A stretch of 5,162 nucleotides of DNA. Origin: JBELHJ01 sp042091495 (GTDB lineage: Bacteria; Bacteroidota; Bacteroidia; Flavobacteriales; Flavobacteriaceae). Position 1 is the stretch's first letter; the number at the start of each line of letters is the position of its first letter. Position numbers and translations under genes: made by a program. The stretch covers positions 1 through 5,162 of the forward strand of contig JBELHJ010000102.1 in the NCBI GenBank assembly GCA_042091495.1, in the 5' to 3' direction. The notes beneath the pieces were generated by a model. It saw nothing but the letters and a program-made list of their open reading frames with translations, did no database searches and had not been told where the DNA came from. Below are positions 1-5,162 of the stretch, piece after piece.

Positions 1-162
1 AAGGGAGAACGACATCTACTGCATGGTGTTTATTTACGGAGTGACGCACCAATGATTAAGTATAATAAATTAAGAGAATTCAATAACAGCATTAATAAGG
101 TAGGTAAAAAGGATGATGCATATCAACGATTGAACGCTCAACAAAAAGAATTGTTTAAATAA
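1..162 (+). CDS. C-terminal end of an unidentified protein (5' truncated by window edge)
   Basis: Frame 1 is open from the first base to a TAA at 160-162 and gives 53 C-terminal residues. The visible tail begins KGERHLLHGVYLRSDAPMI and continues as a charged, Lys/Asn/Gln-rich stretch ending in KELFK, with no membrane segment. I do not recognise the family. The His-rich start followed by GVYLRSDAPMI is faintly like the C-terminal strand region of alkaline-phosphatase-superfamily enzymes, but that is a weak guess. The stop lies 5 bases before pseB on the same strand, so it is probably co-transcribed with the pseudaminic acid genes and may belong to the same glycan cluster. An internal ATG at 52-54 could in principle start a tiny ORF, but the open frame running through the window edge makes a truncated longer gene far more likely. 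Confidence 0.7.
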   Translation, partial: KGERHLLHGVYLRSDAPMIKYNKLREFNNSINKVGKKDDAYQRLNAQQKELFK

Positions 163-167
163 AAAAT

Positions 168-1172
168 ATGTTAAACGACAAATCATTACTGATTACAGGA
201 GGAACAGGAAGCTTAGGCACAAAATTGGTTGAAACCATTTTAGAAAAATATCCAAGAATAAATCGTTTGGTTATTTTTTCTAGAGACGAGCAAAAACAAT
301 TTCAAATGGCTCAGCAGTTCCCTACATCAAAATATCCAGCATTGCGCTATTTTATTGGGGACATAAGAGATTATCAACGTGTAAAACGCGCGTTAAAAAG
401 CATCGATTATGTAATCCATACAGCAGCAATGAAACATGTTCATATTGCAGAATACAATCCAATGGAATGCATTAAAACCAATGTTTTAGGTGCTGAAAAT
501 TTAATTAATGCATGTTTAGAAGAAGGGGTAAAAAAAGTGGTTGCACTATCGACTGACAAAGCAGCAGCTCCCATTAATCTATACGGGGCAACTAAATTAA
601 CATCAGACAAATTATTTATTGCAGCAAATAATATAAAAGGAAATAAAACAATTAATTTTTCTGTTGTGCGTTATGGCAATGTAATGGGATCCAATGGATC
701 GGTTATACCCTTTTTTATGAAAGAGAAATCTAAAGGAGTTTTACCCATTACCAACCCAAACATGACGCGTTTTAATATACTTCTTGAAGAAGGGGTTGAT
801 ATGGTGTTACATGCATTGAAATTTGCATGGGGTGGTGAGATTTTTATACCAAAGATACCCTCTTATAAAATTACAGATTTAGCTACTGCAGTAGATAAAA
901 ACTGCAAGCAAAATATTATTGGTGTACGGCCTGGTGAGAAAATTCATGAGGAAATGATTACCAGTTCTGACTCATTTACAACCTACGACTTAGGAAAATA
1001 TTTTACCATTTTACCACAAACTCCTATTTGGTCGTTGGAAGAATTCATTAAAGAATTTAATGCTAAAAAAGTAAAAGAAAACTTTGTGTACAACTCTGGT
1101 GAGAACGAGGAATTTCTAACAGTTCCCCAGATTGGAGAATTAATTCATAATAATTTAACCTTCAAAGTATAA
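168..1172 (+). CDS. pseB: UDP-N-acetylglucosamine 4,6-dehydratase (inverting), PseB
   Basis: This cytoplasmic enzyme catalyses the first step of pseudaminic acid synthesis: NADP-dependent C6 dehydration and C5 epimerisation of UDP-GlcNAc to UDP-2-acetamido-2,6-dideoxy-beta-L-arabino-hexos-4-ulose. The 334-residue product has the length of known PseB/FlaA1 proteins. It shows the Rossmann motif GGTGSLG (11-17), SRDE (38-41), GDIRD (64-68), AAMKHV (86-91), the active-site segment STDKA (128-132; D130 and K131), the YxxxK pair (Y139, K143) and RPGEKIHEEM (254-263). The family usually has N after STDKAA; here it is A133. The short SDR form with STDKA, rather than a longer membrane-anchored dehydratase, favours PseB over WbpM/CapD types. 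The first ATG is used and no ribosome binding site is visible. The stop overlaps the pseC start in TAATG. The next gene, pseC, uses its product, which strengthens the call. Confidence 0.95.
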   Translation: MLNDKSLLITGGTGSLGTKLVETILEKYPRINRLVIFSRDEQKQFQMAQQFPTSKYPALRYFIGDIRDYQRVKRALKSIDYVIHTAAMKHVHIAEYNPMECIKTNVLGAENLINACLEEGVKKVVALSTDKAAAPINLYGATKLTSDKLFIAANNIKGNKTINFSVVRYGNVMGSNGSVIPFFMKEKSKGVLPITNPNMTRFNILLEEGVDMVLHALKFAWGGEIFIPKIPSYKITDLATAVDKNCKQNIIGVRPGEKIHEEMITSSDSFTTYDLGKYFTILPQTPIWSLEEFIKEFNAKKVKENFVYNSGENEEFLTVPQIGELIHNNLTFKV

Positions 1173-1174
1173 TG
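1170..1174 (+). promoter_or_regulatory. TAATG stop/start overlap, pseB-pseC
   Basis: The pseB stop TAA and the pseC start ATG share one A. No ribosome binding site precedes the ATG, so pseC is probably translated by ribosomes finishing pseB (termination-reinitiation). This is inference from the arrangement. Confidence 0.7.
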
Positions 1175-2329
1175 CACGCTAAAATCCCTTATGGAAAACA
1201 GCACATTACAGAAGAAGATGTTGCCGCTGTTGTTTCTACGTTGAAAAGTGATTTTCTTACTCAAGGTCCTAAAGTGAGAGAATTCGAGAAAGATTTCGCT
1301 CAATACATTGGGGCTAAATATGCGGTTGCAGTTGCAAACGGAACTGCTGCACTCCATTTGTCAGTTATGGGCTTAGGGATACTACCCGGACAAAAGGTTA
1401 TAAGCTCTCCCATTACATTTGCAGCAACTACAAATGCAGTTCTTTACAATCAAGGTAAAGTTGATTTTTGTGATATTGATCCGAATACTATCTTATTAGA
1501 CATTAAGCAAGTACGGAGTAAACTTGTAAAAGCTAAGCCAGGTGAATATGCAGGTATAATCCCAGTTAATTTTGCAGGCGCACCTGTGCAGATGGATGAA
1601 TTTCGCTCTTTAGCAGATGAATATGGGATATGGTTACTAGAAGATTCTTGTCATTCTCCAGGAGGTTTTTACAATGATGGAGGCGGTCTTAAACAAAAAT
1701 GTGGTAATGGTAATTATGCGCATTCATCCATATTTTCATTTCACCCGGTCAAACATATTGCTTGTGGAGAAGGAGGAATGATTACGACCAATGACAAAGT
1801 CCTATACAACAAGCTCATAAAGCTTAGGTCCCACGGAATTACTAAAAACTCAGAGGACTTAACTGAAAATCACGGCGGCTGGTATCATGAAATGCAAAAC
1901 TTAGGTTTTAATTACCGATTGAATGACATCTTATGTAGCCTCGGATTGTCTCAACTGAAAAGGGCAGATTCATTATTAATAAAAAGAAGAGAAATTGCCC
2001 AAACCTATTTTAAAGCATTTGAAGGTATTTCAGAGATAACTCTAATTAATCAGGAAATGATGGGCCACGCTTATCATTTATTCGTTATACAAATCGAAAA
2101 CCGAAAAGCTTTATACGATTTTTTAATCGAGCGAAAGATTTTTGTGCAAGTGCATTATATTCCTGTTCATTTACACCCTTATTACAGATCACTAGGGTTT
2201 AAAAAAGGAGAATTTCCAGAGGCGGAATCTTATTACGAAAGGTGTTTGAGTTTACCCATTTTCCCTAGCTTATCAGAAGAAGAGTTAAACTACGTTATTA
2301 CAAGTATTAAAGCCTTTTTCTATGCGTAG
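1172..2329 (+). CDS. pseC: UDP-4-amino-4,6-dideoxy-N-acetyl-beta-L-altrosamine transaminase, PseC
   Basis: A PLP-dependent aminotransferase of the DegT/DnrJ/EryC1/StrS family, cytoplasmic. It transfers an amino group from glutamate to C4 of the PseB product. In its 385 residues I see NGTAALH (56-62), TFAATTNA (82-89), the E157-D158 pair whose Asp contacts the pyridine nitrogen of PLP, SIFSFHPVKH with the PLP-binding lysine K194, CGEGGM (198-203), LRSHGITK (218-225) and NYRLND (247-252). SFHPVK, RSHGI and the late VQVHYIPVH (325-333) match Campylobacter/Helicobacter PseC as I remember them. Related sugar aminotransferases such as LegC or WecE share the fold, but the SFHPVK segment and position directly after pseB favour PseC. 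The ATG shares one base with the pseB stop, and the gene's end overlaps pseF by 8 bases. Confidence 0.93.
   Translation: MHAKIPYGKQHITEEDVAAVVSTLKSDFLTQGPKVREFEKDFAQYIGAKYAVAVANGTAALHLSVMGLGILPGQKVISSPITFAATTNAVLYNQGKVDFCDIDPNTILLDIKQVRSKLVKAKPGEYAGIIPVNFAGAPVQMDEFRSLADEYGIWLLEDSCHSPGGFYNDGGGLKQKCGNGNYAHSSIFSFHPVKHIACGEGGMITTNDKVLYNKLIKLRSHGITKNSEDLTENHGGWYHEMQNLGFNYRLNDILCSLGLSQLKRADSLLIKRREIAQTYFKAFEGISEITLINQEMMGHAYHLFVIQIENRKALYDFLIERKIFVQVHYIPVHLHPYYRSLGFKKGEFPEAESYYERCLSLPIFPSLSEEELNYVITSIKAFFYA
2322..2329 (+). promoter_or_regulatory. 8-base coding overlap, pseC-pseF
   Basis: The pseF ATG begins five bases before the TAG that ends pseC, in a different frame. The preceding bases are T-rich with no purine-rich ribosome binding site, so translational coupling is the likely way pseF is started. 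Confidence 0.65.
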
Positions 2330-3014
2330 AATTGCCATCATTCCTGCAAGAGGTGGGAGTAAACGGATTCCCAAAAAAAATATTATAGACTTTTTTGGAA
2401 AACCAATTATTGCTTATGCAATAGAAACCGCTTTGACGTCAAATTTATTTGATGAAGTTATGGTATCAACTGATAGTGTGGAAATTGCAGAAATTGCAAA
2501 AGAACATGGGGCTAAAGTACCCTTTTTAAGAACTGCAGAAAATGCGTCAGATGAAGCTACTACAGCGGAGGCTATTTTAGAGGTATTAAATCAGTATCAA
2601 CAAAGAGGAGAAACCTTTGACTATTGTTGTTGTATTTATCCTGTAACTCCATTAAACACGGCATTAACTCTTAAAATAGGATTTGATCTTTTAGAGAATT
2701 CTTCTTTTGATTCAGTTTTTCCTGCAGTAGCTTATAGCCATCCAATTCAAAGGGGTTTTGAAATTGATGTACAAAATAAAATTAAATTTCTAAATCAAGC
2801 TAATCATCTAAAAAATACGCAAAAACTAAAAAAGATTTATCACGACGCTGGACAATTTTACTGGTTCAGACCAGAGACTTTCAAAATAAAAAAAGGATTA
2901 ATTACTGAAAACAGTTCCGTTTTTGAGGTTGAAGAAATAGATGTTCAAGATGTAGATACTCCAAACGATTTATTGTTAGCAAAATTAAAATATAAAATAA
3001 TAGATGAAACTTAA
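2322..3014 (+). CDS. pseF: Pseudaminic acid cytidylyltransferase (CMP-pseudaminic acid synthetase), PseF
   Basis: Activates finished pseudaminic acid with CTP to CMP-Pse, the donor used by glycosyltransferases; the last core step of the pathway. The 230-residue protein belongs to the NeuA/KdsB nucleotidyltransferase family and is the usual length for PseF. The CTP-binding signature IPARGGSKRIPKKN fills residues 7-20, followed by VSTDS (48-52), a CIYPVTPL loop (104-111), the segment YHDAGQFYW (173-181), which I associate with PseF rather than NeuA, and DVDTPNDL near the end (210-217). In the PseF proteins I recall, the loop reads closer to YPTAPF; VTPL is a mild variant. The start at 2322 lies inside the pseC end (8-base overlap). 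The end overlaps the next gene by 11 bases. CMP-legionaminate or CMP-sialate synthetase is the main alternative, made unlikely by adjacent pseB and pseC. Confidence 0.93.
   Translation: MRRIAIIPARGGSKRIPKKNIIDFFGKPIIAYAIETALTSNLFDEVMVSTDSVEIAEIAKEHGAKVPFLRTAENASDEATTAEAILEVLNQYQQRGETFDYCCCIYPVTPLNTALTLKIGFDLLENSSFDSVFPAVAYSHPIQRGFEIDVQNKIKFLNQANHLKNTQKLKKIYHDAGQFYWFRPETFKIKKGLITENSSVFEVEEIDVQDVDTPNDLLLAKLKYKIIDET
3004..3014 (+). promoter_or_regulatory. 11-base coding overlap, pseF-pseA
   Basis: The pseA ATG lies inside the last codons of pseF. This start is supported because the conserved Cys-x2-Cys motif begins at residue 6, leaving little room for a later start; the next in-frame Met is at residue 81, inside the conserved ATP-binding domain. 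Confidence 0.65.
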
Positions 3015-4152
3015 GTATTGTAAAAATTGTCTTTTTCCTGAGACAAAACCAGACCTCTCATTTGATGAAAATGGAATATGTAGTGCGTGTATATCGGCAC
3101 GCGACAAACATAAAAATATAGATTGGCAGAAAAGAAAAATAGATTTTGAAAAAATAATTAATAACTATAAAAAGGATGATTTTGGTTATGATTGTATAAT
3201 ACCTGTTAGTGGAGGAAAAGATAGTACATATCAGGCTTATTTTATGAAAGAAGTATATGGTATGAATCCATTATGTGTATGTTTTGAGACAACTTCACCT
3301 ACCGAATTAGGCCAACGAAACTTAGACAATATTTCTAAAATGGGAATTGATGTAATTCACTTTAAGAAAGACTACAATGTATACAAGTCAATGGTAGTAG
3401 AATCATTTAAACGTGTTGGAGATGAAATGTGGCCAAACCACATAGGAATTTTTACAATTCCCGTCATTTTCGCAGTAAAATTCAATATACCTTTAATTAT
3501 ATGGGGAGAAAATTCACAACAAGAATACGGAGGTCCAGATTTGAGATCTGTTCAAAGTAGAGTTTTGAATAGGAAATGGCTTGAGGAGTTTGGAGGGTTG
3601 TTAGGAAACCGAATTGAGGATATGATAGGAGTAGATGGAATAACAAAAAAAAGTTTAACCCCCTATTTTTATCCTACCGATAAGGAAATTGAAAAAGTAG
3701 GTGTTACCGGAATATTTCTTGGTTCTTACTTTTTTTGGGATGCAAGAAAGCAATTGGAAATTATTAAAAGAAAAGGCTTTCAGGTTAAAGAAGATGGTCC
3801 AGTGGAAGGAACATATACAAACTATGAAAATCTCGATGAAAGAATGCATGGATTACATGATTATTTAAAATACGTAAAATATGGTTTTGGTAGGGCTACT
3901 GATCATGTTTGTACAGATATTAGAAATAATCGACTAAGCCGTAAAGAAGGAATAAGCTTGATTAAAAAATATGACGGAAAATATCCTCACTTAAGTATTA
4001 ATGCTTTTATAGATTATAGTGAAATGAGTAAACAAGAAATAGATGATATTTTAGATTCATTTACAAACCCTTTACTTTTTAAGCAAGACAACATGGGTAA
4101 TTTCTTAAGAGATGAGGATTTTAATTTGATTCCAAATTTTACAACTAAGTAA
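3004..4152 (+). CDS. pseA: N-acetyl sugar amidotransferase, PseA/WbpG family
   Basis: Predicted to convert an N-acetyl group on a sugar into an acetamidino group, using ATP and ammonia. In Campylobacter jejuni, PseA is needed for acetamidino pseudaminic acid; in Pseudomonas aeruginosa, WbpG does the equivalent job in O-antigen synthesis together with HisH2/HisF2. The 382-residue protein has an N-terminal four-cysteine cluster (C6xxC9 and C26xxC29) likely to bind zinc, then the PP-loop ATP pyrophosphatase motif SGGKDST (69-75) after the strand YDCIIPV, and the conserved WGENSQQEYGG (167-177). The first ATG at 3004 places the cysteine cluster at the N terminus, as expected. It overlaps pseF by 11 bases and abuts hisH with no gap. 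The exact substrate (free Pse, CMP-Pse, or another cluster sugar) cannot be told from sequence; the pse neighbours suggest pseudaminic acid. Sampled base composition is lower in GC than in pseB/pseC. Confidence 0.88.
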   Translation: MKLKYCKNCLFPETKPDLSFDENGICSACISARDKHKNIDWQKRKIDFEKIINNYKKDDFGYDCIIPVSGGKDSTYQAYFMKEVYGMNPLCVCFETTSPTELGQRNLDNISKMGIDVIHFKKDYNVYKSMVVESFKRVGDEMWPNHIGIFTIPVIFAVKFNIPLIIWGENSQQEYGGPDLRSVQSRVLNRKWLEEFGGLLGNRIEDMIGVDGITKKSLTPYFYPTDKEIEKVGVTGIFLGSYFFWDARKQLEIIKRKGFQVKEDGPVEGTYTNYENLDERMHGLHDYLKYVKYGFGRATDHVCTDIRNNRLSRKEGISLIKKYDGKYPHLSINAFIDYSEMSKQEIDDILDSFTNPLLFKQDNMGNFLRDEDFNLIPNFTTK

Positions 4153-4758
4153 ATGATTGCTATTATTGATTATGGAATGGGAAATATAGCATCTGTTCAA
4201 AAAGCATTTCGTTTTTTGAACATTGAAACAATAGTAACACAAGATCATTTACAAATAAGTAAAGCAGATGGTATTGTTTTACCTGGAGTAGGCTCTTTCA
4301 AACAAGGTATGGACAATCTAAGAAACAAAGATTTGATAAATACTTTAAATAATGAGGTTTTAATAAATCGTAAACCCTTTTTAGGAATTTGCCTTGGAAT
4401 GCAGTTAGTTATGGAATGGGGTACTGAACCTGAGGATTGTGAAGGTTTAGGTTGGATTAAAGGCAAAGTAAATAAAATTGAAAATAAAAATTTTCCAATT
4501 CCACATTTGGGATGGAATAAGATTTTTCAACCTGGTTATAATAACGATCAGGAGGATTTAGTAAAAGATAATTTTTATTTTATTCATAGCTATCATGTGG
4601 TTCCTGAAGAAGACGTAATTGAATCGTATGTTCACTATGAATTTGAAATGGTAGCTTCAATTAAAAAAAATAATATTTATGCAACACAATTTCATCCAGA
4701 GAAAAGTCAAGATGCTGGTTTGTCCTTAATTAAATCTTATTTTCAGAGAAATGCTTAA
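4153..4758 (+). CDS. hisH: HisH-type glutamine amidotransferase subunit (sugar-amidination paralogue)
   Basis: A class I glutaminase that hydrolyses glutamine and passes ammonia to its HisF partner. The 201 residues match HisH length. Visible motifs are IDYGMGN (5-11), the oxyanion segment LPGVGSF (43-49), the nucleophile elbow GICLGMQ (78-84, C80), HLGWN (118-122), FYFIHSYHVVP (141-151) and QFHPEKS (179-185), where H181 and E183 complete the Cys-His-Glu triad. All catalytic residues are present, so it should be active. By fold it could be the histidine-biosynthesis HisH, but it sits directly after the sugar amidotransferase, followed by a HisF lacking a key histidine-pathway residue, and no other his genes are in view. 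I therefore infer that it supplies ammonia for sugar amidination, like HisH2 of P. aeruginosa. The ATG follows the pseA stop immediately; the end overlaps hisF by 8 bases. Confidence 0.92.
   Translation: MIAIIDYGMGNIASVQKAFRFLNIETIVTQDHLQISKADGIVLPGVGSFKQGMDNLRNKDLINTLNNEVLINRKPFLGICLGMQLVMEWGTEPEDCEGLGWIKGKVNKIENKNFPIPHLGWNKIFQPGYNNDQEDLVKDNFYFIHSYHVVPEEDVIESYVHYEFEMVASIKKNNIYATQFHPEKSQDAGLSLIKSYFQRNA
4751..4758 (+). promoter_or_regulatory. 8-base coding overlap, hisH-hisF
   Basis: The hisF ATG lies inside the last codons of hisH, with only a weak purine run (AGAGAA) before it. Because HisH and HisF normally form a 1:1 complex, overlapping genes would help balanced supply and local assembly (inference). 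Confidence 0.65.
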
Positions 4759-5162
4759 GTTACGTCTAATTCCTATTTTAACCTTTAATGGTGTCAGCCT
4801 AGTAAAAACTAAACAGTTTAAAAACCCTAGAACAATTGGAAACCCCATACAAACAGCAAGAGTTTATAACGCTAGAAAAGTAGATGAATTGGCTTTTATT
4901 GATATAAAAGCAACAGACGAGGAACGTAAAATCAATCTAGGTATTGTGAAAAAAGTAATTGATGAGTGTTTCATGCCCGTATCTATTGGTGGTGGAATTA
5001 GTTCATTCGACGATATTAGTGATTTATTAAAAATTGGAGCTGATAAAGTAATAATTAAATCAGTTGCTATAAAAAATCCAGATTTTATAAAAAGTGCAGT
5101 TTTATATTTTGGAAGCCAGTGTATTTCTATCTCAGTCGATGTTATTAAACAAAAAGGAGATC
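4751..5162 (+). CDS. hisF: HisF-type cyclase-like subunit, N-terminal half (3' truncated by window edge)
   Basis: Frame from ATG 4751 stays open to the window end, giving 137 residues of a (beta/alpha)8 barrel that is normally about 250 long. The start RLIPIL (5-10), LVKT (17-20), VDELAFIDI (44-52), PVSIGGGI (76-83), GADKV (96-100) and FGSQCISISVD (120-130) follow HisF closely, without indels relative to Thermotoga HisF numbering as I recall it. Catalytic Asp11 is Thr11 here, while K19 and D130 are kept; N103 and T104 of the substrate site read K and S. Gate residues R5, E46 and K99, which line the ammonia entrance, are retained. This pattern fits the HisF2 paralogues that accompany WbpG/PseA enzymes, where the barrel acts as an ammonia conduit rather than making imidazole glycerol phosphate (inference). 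The first 8 bases overlap the hisH end, suggesting coupled translation and equal subunit supply. Confidence 0.9.
   Translation, partial: MLKLRLIPILTFNGVSLVKTKQFKNPRTIGNPIQTARVYNARKVDELAFIDIKATDEERKINLGIVKKVIDECFMPVSIGGGISSFDDISDLLKIGADKVIIKSVAIKNPDFIKSAVLYFGSQCISISVDVIKQKGD

Noticed and set aside
163..167. Promoter ahead of pseB
   Set aside because: Only 5 bases separate it from the upstream stop, and I found no convincing Bacteroidota TAnnTTTG box with a matching upstream TTG in the preceding coding end.
1145..1357. Antisense open frame of 70 codons
   Set aside because: Lies opposite the pseB/pseC coding sequence, has no family resemblance, and arises from the reverse complement of a real gene.
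168..2329. Legionaminic or sialic acid pathway instead of pseudaminic acid
   Set aside because: PseB-type STDKA dehydratase, PseC-type SFHPVK aminotransferase and the YHDAGQFYW segment of PseF together point to pseudaminic acid.
2373..2380. A8 homopolymer in pseF as a possible phase-variation switch (other A8 runs at 3645-3652 and 4663-4670)
   Set aside because: The run is short for slippage-driven switching, encodes the conserved PKKN of the CTP-binding motif, and similar runs are expected in AT-rich genes.
3655..3849. Antisense open frame of 64 codons
   Set aside because: Fully inside the well-supported amidotransferase gene on the other strand; no recognisable domain.
4245..4466. Antisense open frame of 73 codons
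   Set aside because: Fully opposite the hisH gene; low-complexity shadow translation with no supporting signal.
4153..5162. Start of a histidine biosynthesis operon
   Set aside because: The HisF member lacks Asp11, the genes are fused by position to a sugar amidotransferase and pse genes, and no hisA, hisI or other his gene is visible.

Overview
The window looks like a piece of a surface-glycan gene cluster from a member of the Bacteroidota, most likely a flavobacterium-like organism. The DNA is AT-rich, and none of the six visible start codons has a clear GGAGG-type ribosome binding site, which is typical of that phylum. The protein sequences resemble Bacteroidota versions of these families, but this assignment is by inspection only.

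Layout, all on the + strand: (1) positions 1-162, the 3' end of an unidentified gene; (2) 168-1172 pseB, (3) 1172-2329 pseC and (4) 2322-3014 pseF, encoding the first two enzymes and the nucleotide-activating enzyme of CMP-pseudaminic acid synthesis; (5) 3004-4152, a PseA/WbpG-type N-acetyl sugar amidotransferase; (6) 4153-4758, a HisH-type glutaminase; (7) 4751 to the window end, the N-terminal half of a HisF-type barrel protein. Gaps are 5 bases or less and four junctions overlap, so this reads as one operon running through both window edges. No promoter, terminator, RNA gene, mobile element, repeat array or CRISPR was seen, and no stretch over 5 bases lacks a gene.

How the genes work together: PseB and PseC turn UDP-GlcNAc into UDP-4-amino-4,6-dideoxy-N-acetyl-beta-L-altrosamine. 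PseH, PseG and PseI, which are not in this window and are expected just downstream, would acetylate it, remove UDP and condense it with phosphoenolpyruvate. PseF would then charge the product with CMP. The PseA-HisH-HisF trio is best explained as a dedicated ammonia-producing and ammonia-using unit that converts an N-acetyl group into an acetamidino group, giving an amidino form of pseudaminic acid. Its HisF member has lost the catalytic aspartate used in histidine synthesis but keeps the ammonia-gate residues, so these two genes are probably not histidine genes. The pathway is a known type. The most notable points are the repurposed HisH/HisF pair and the predicted acetamidino product.
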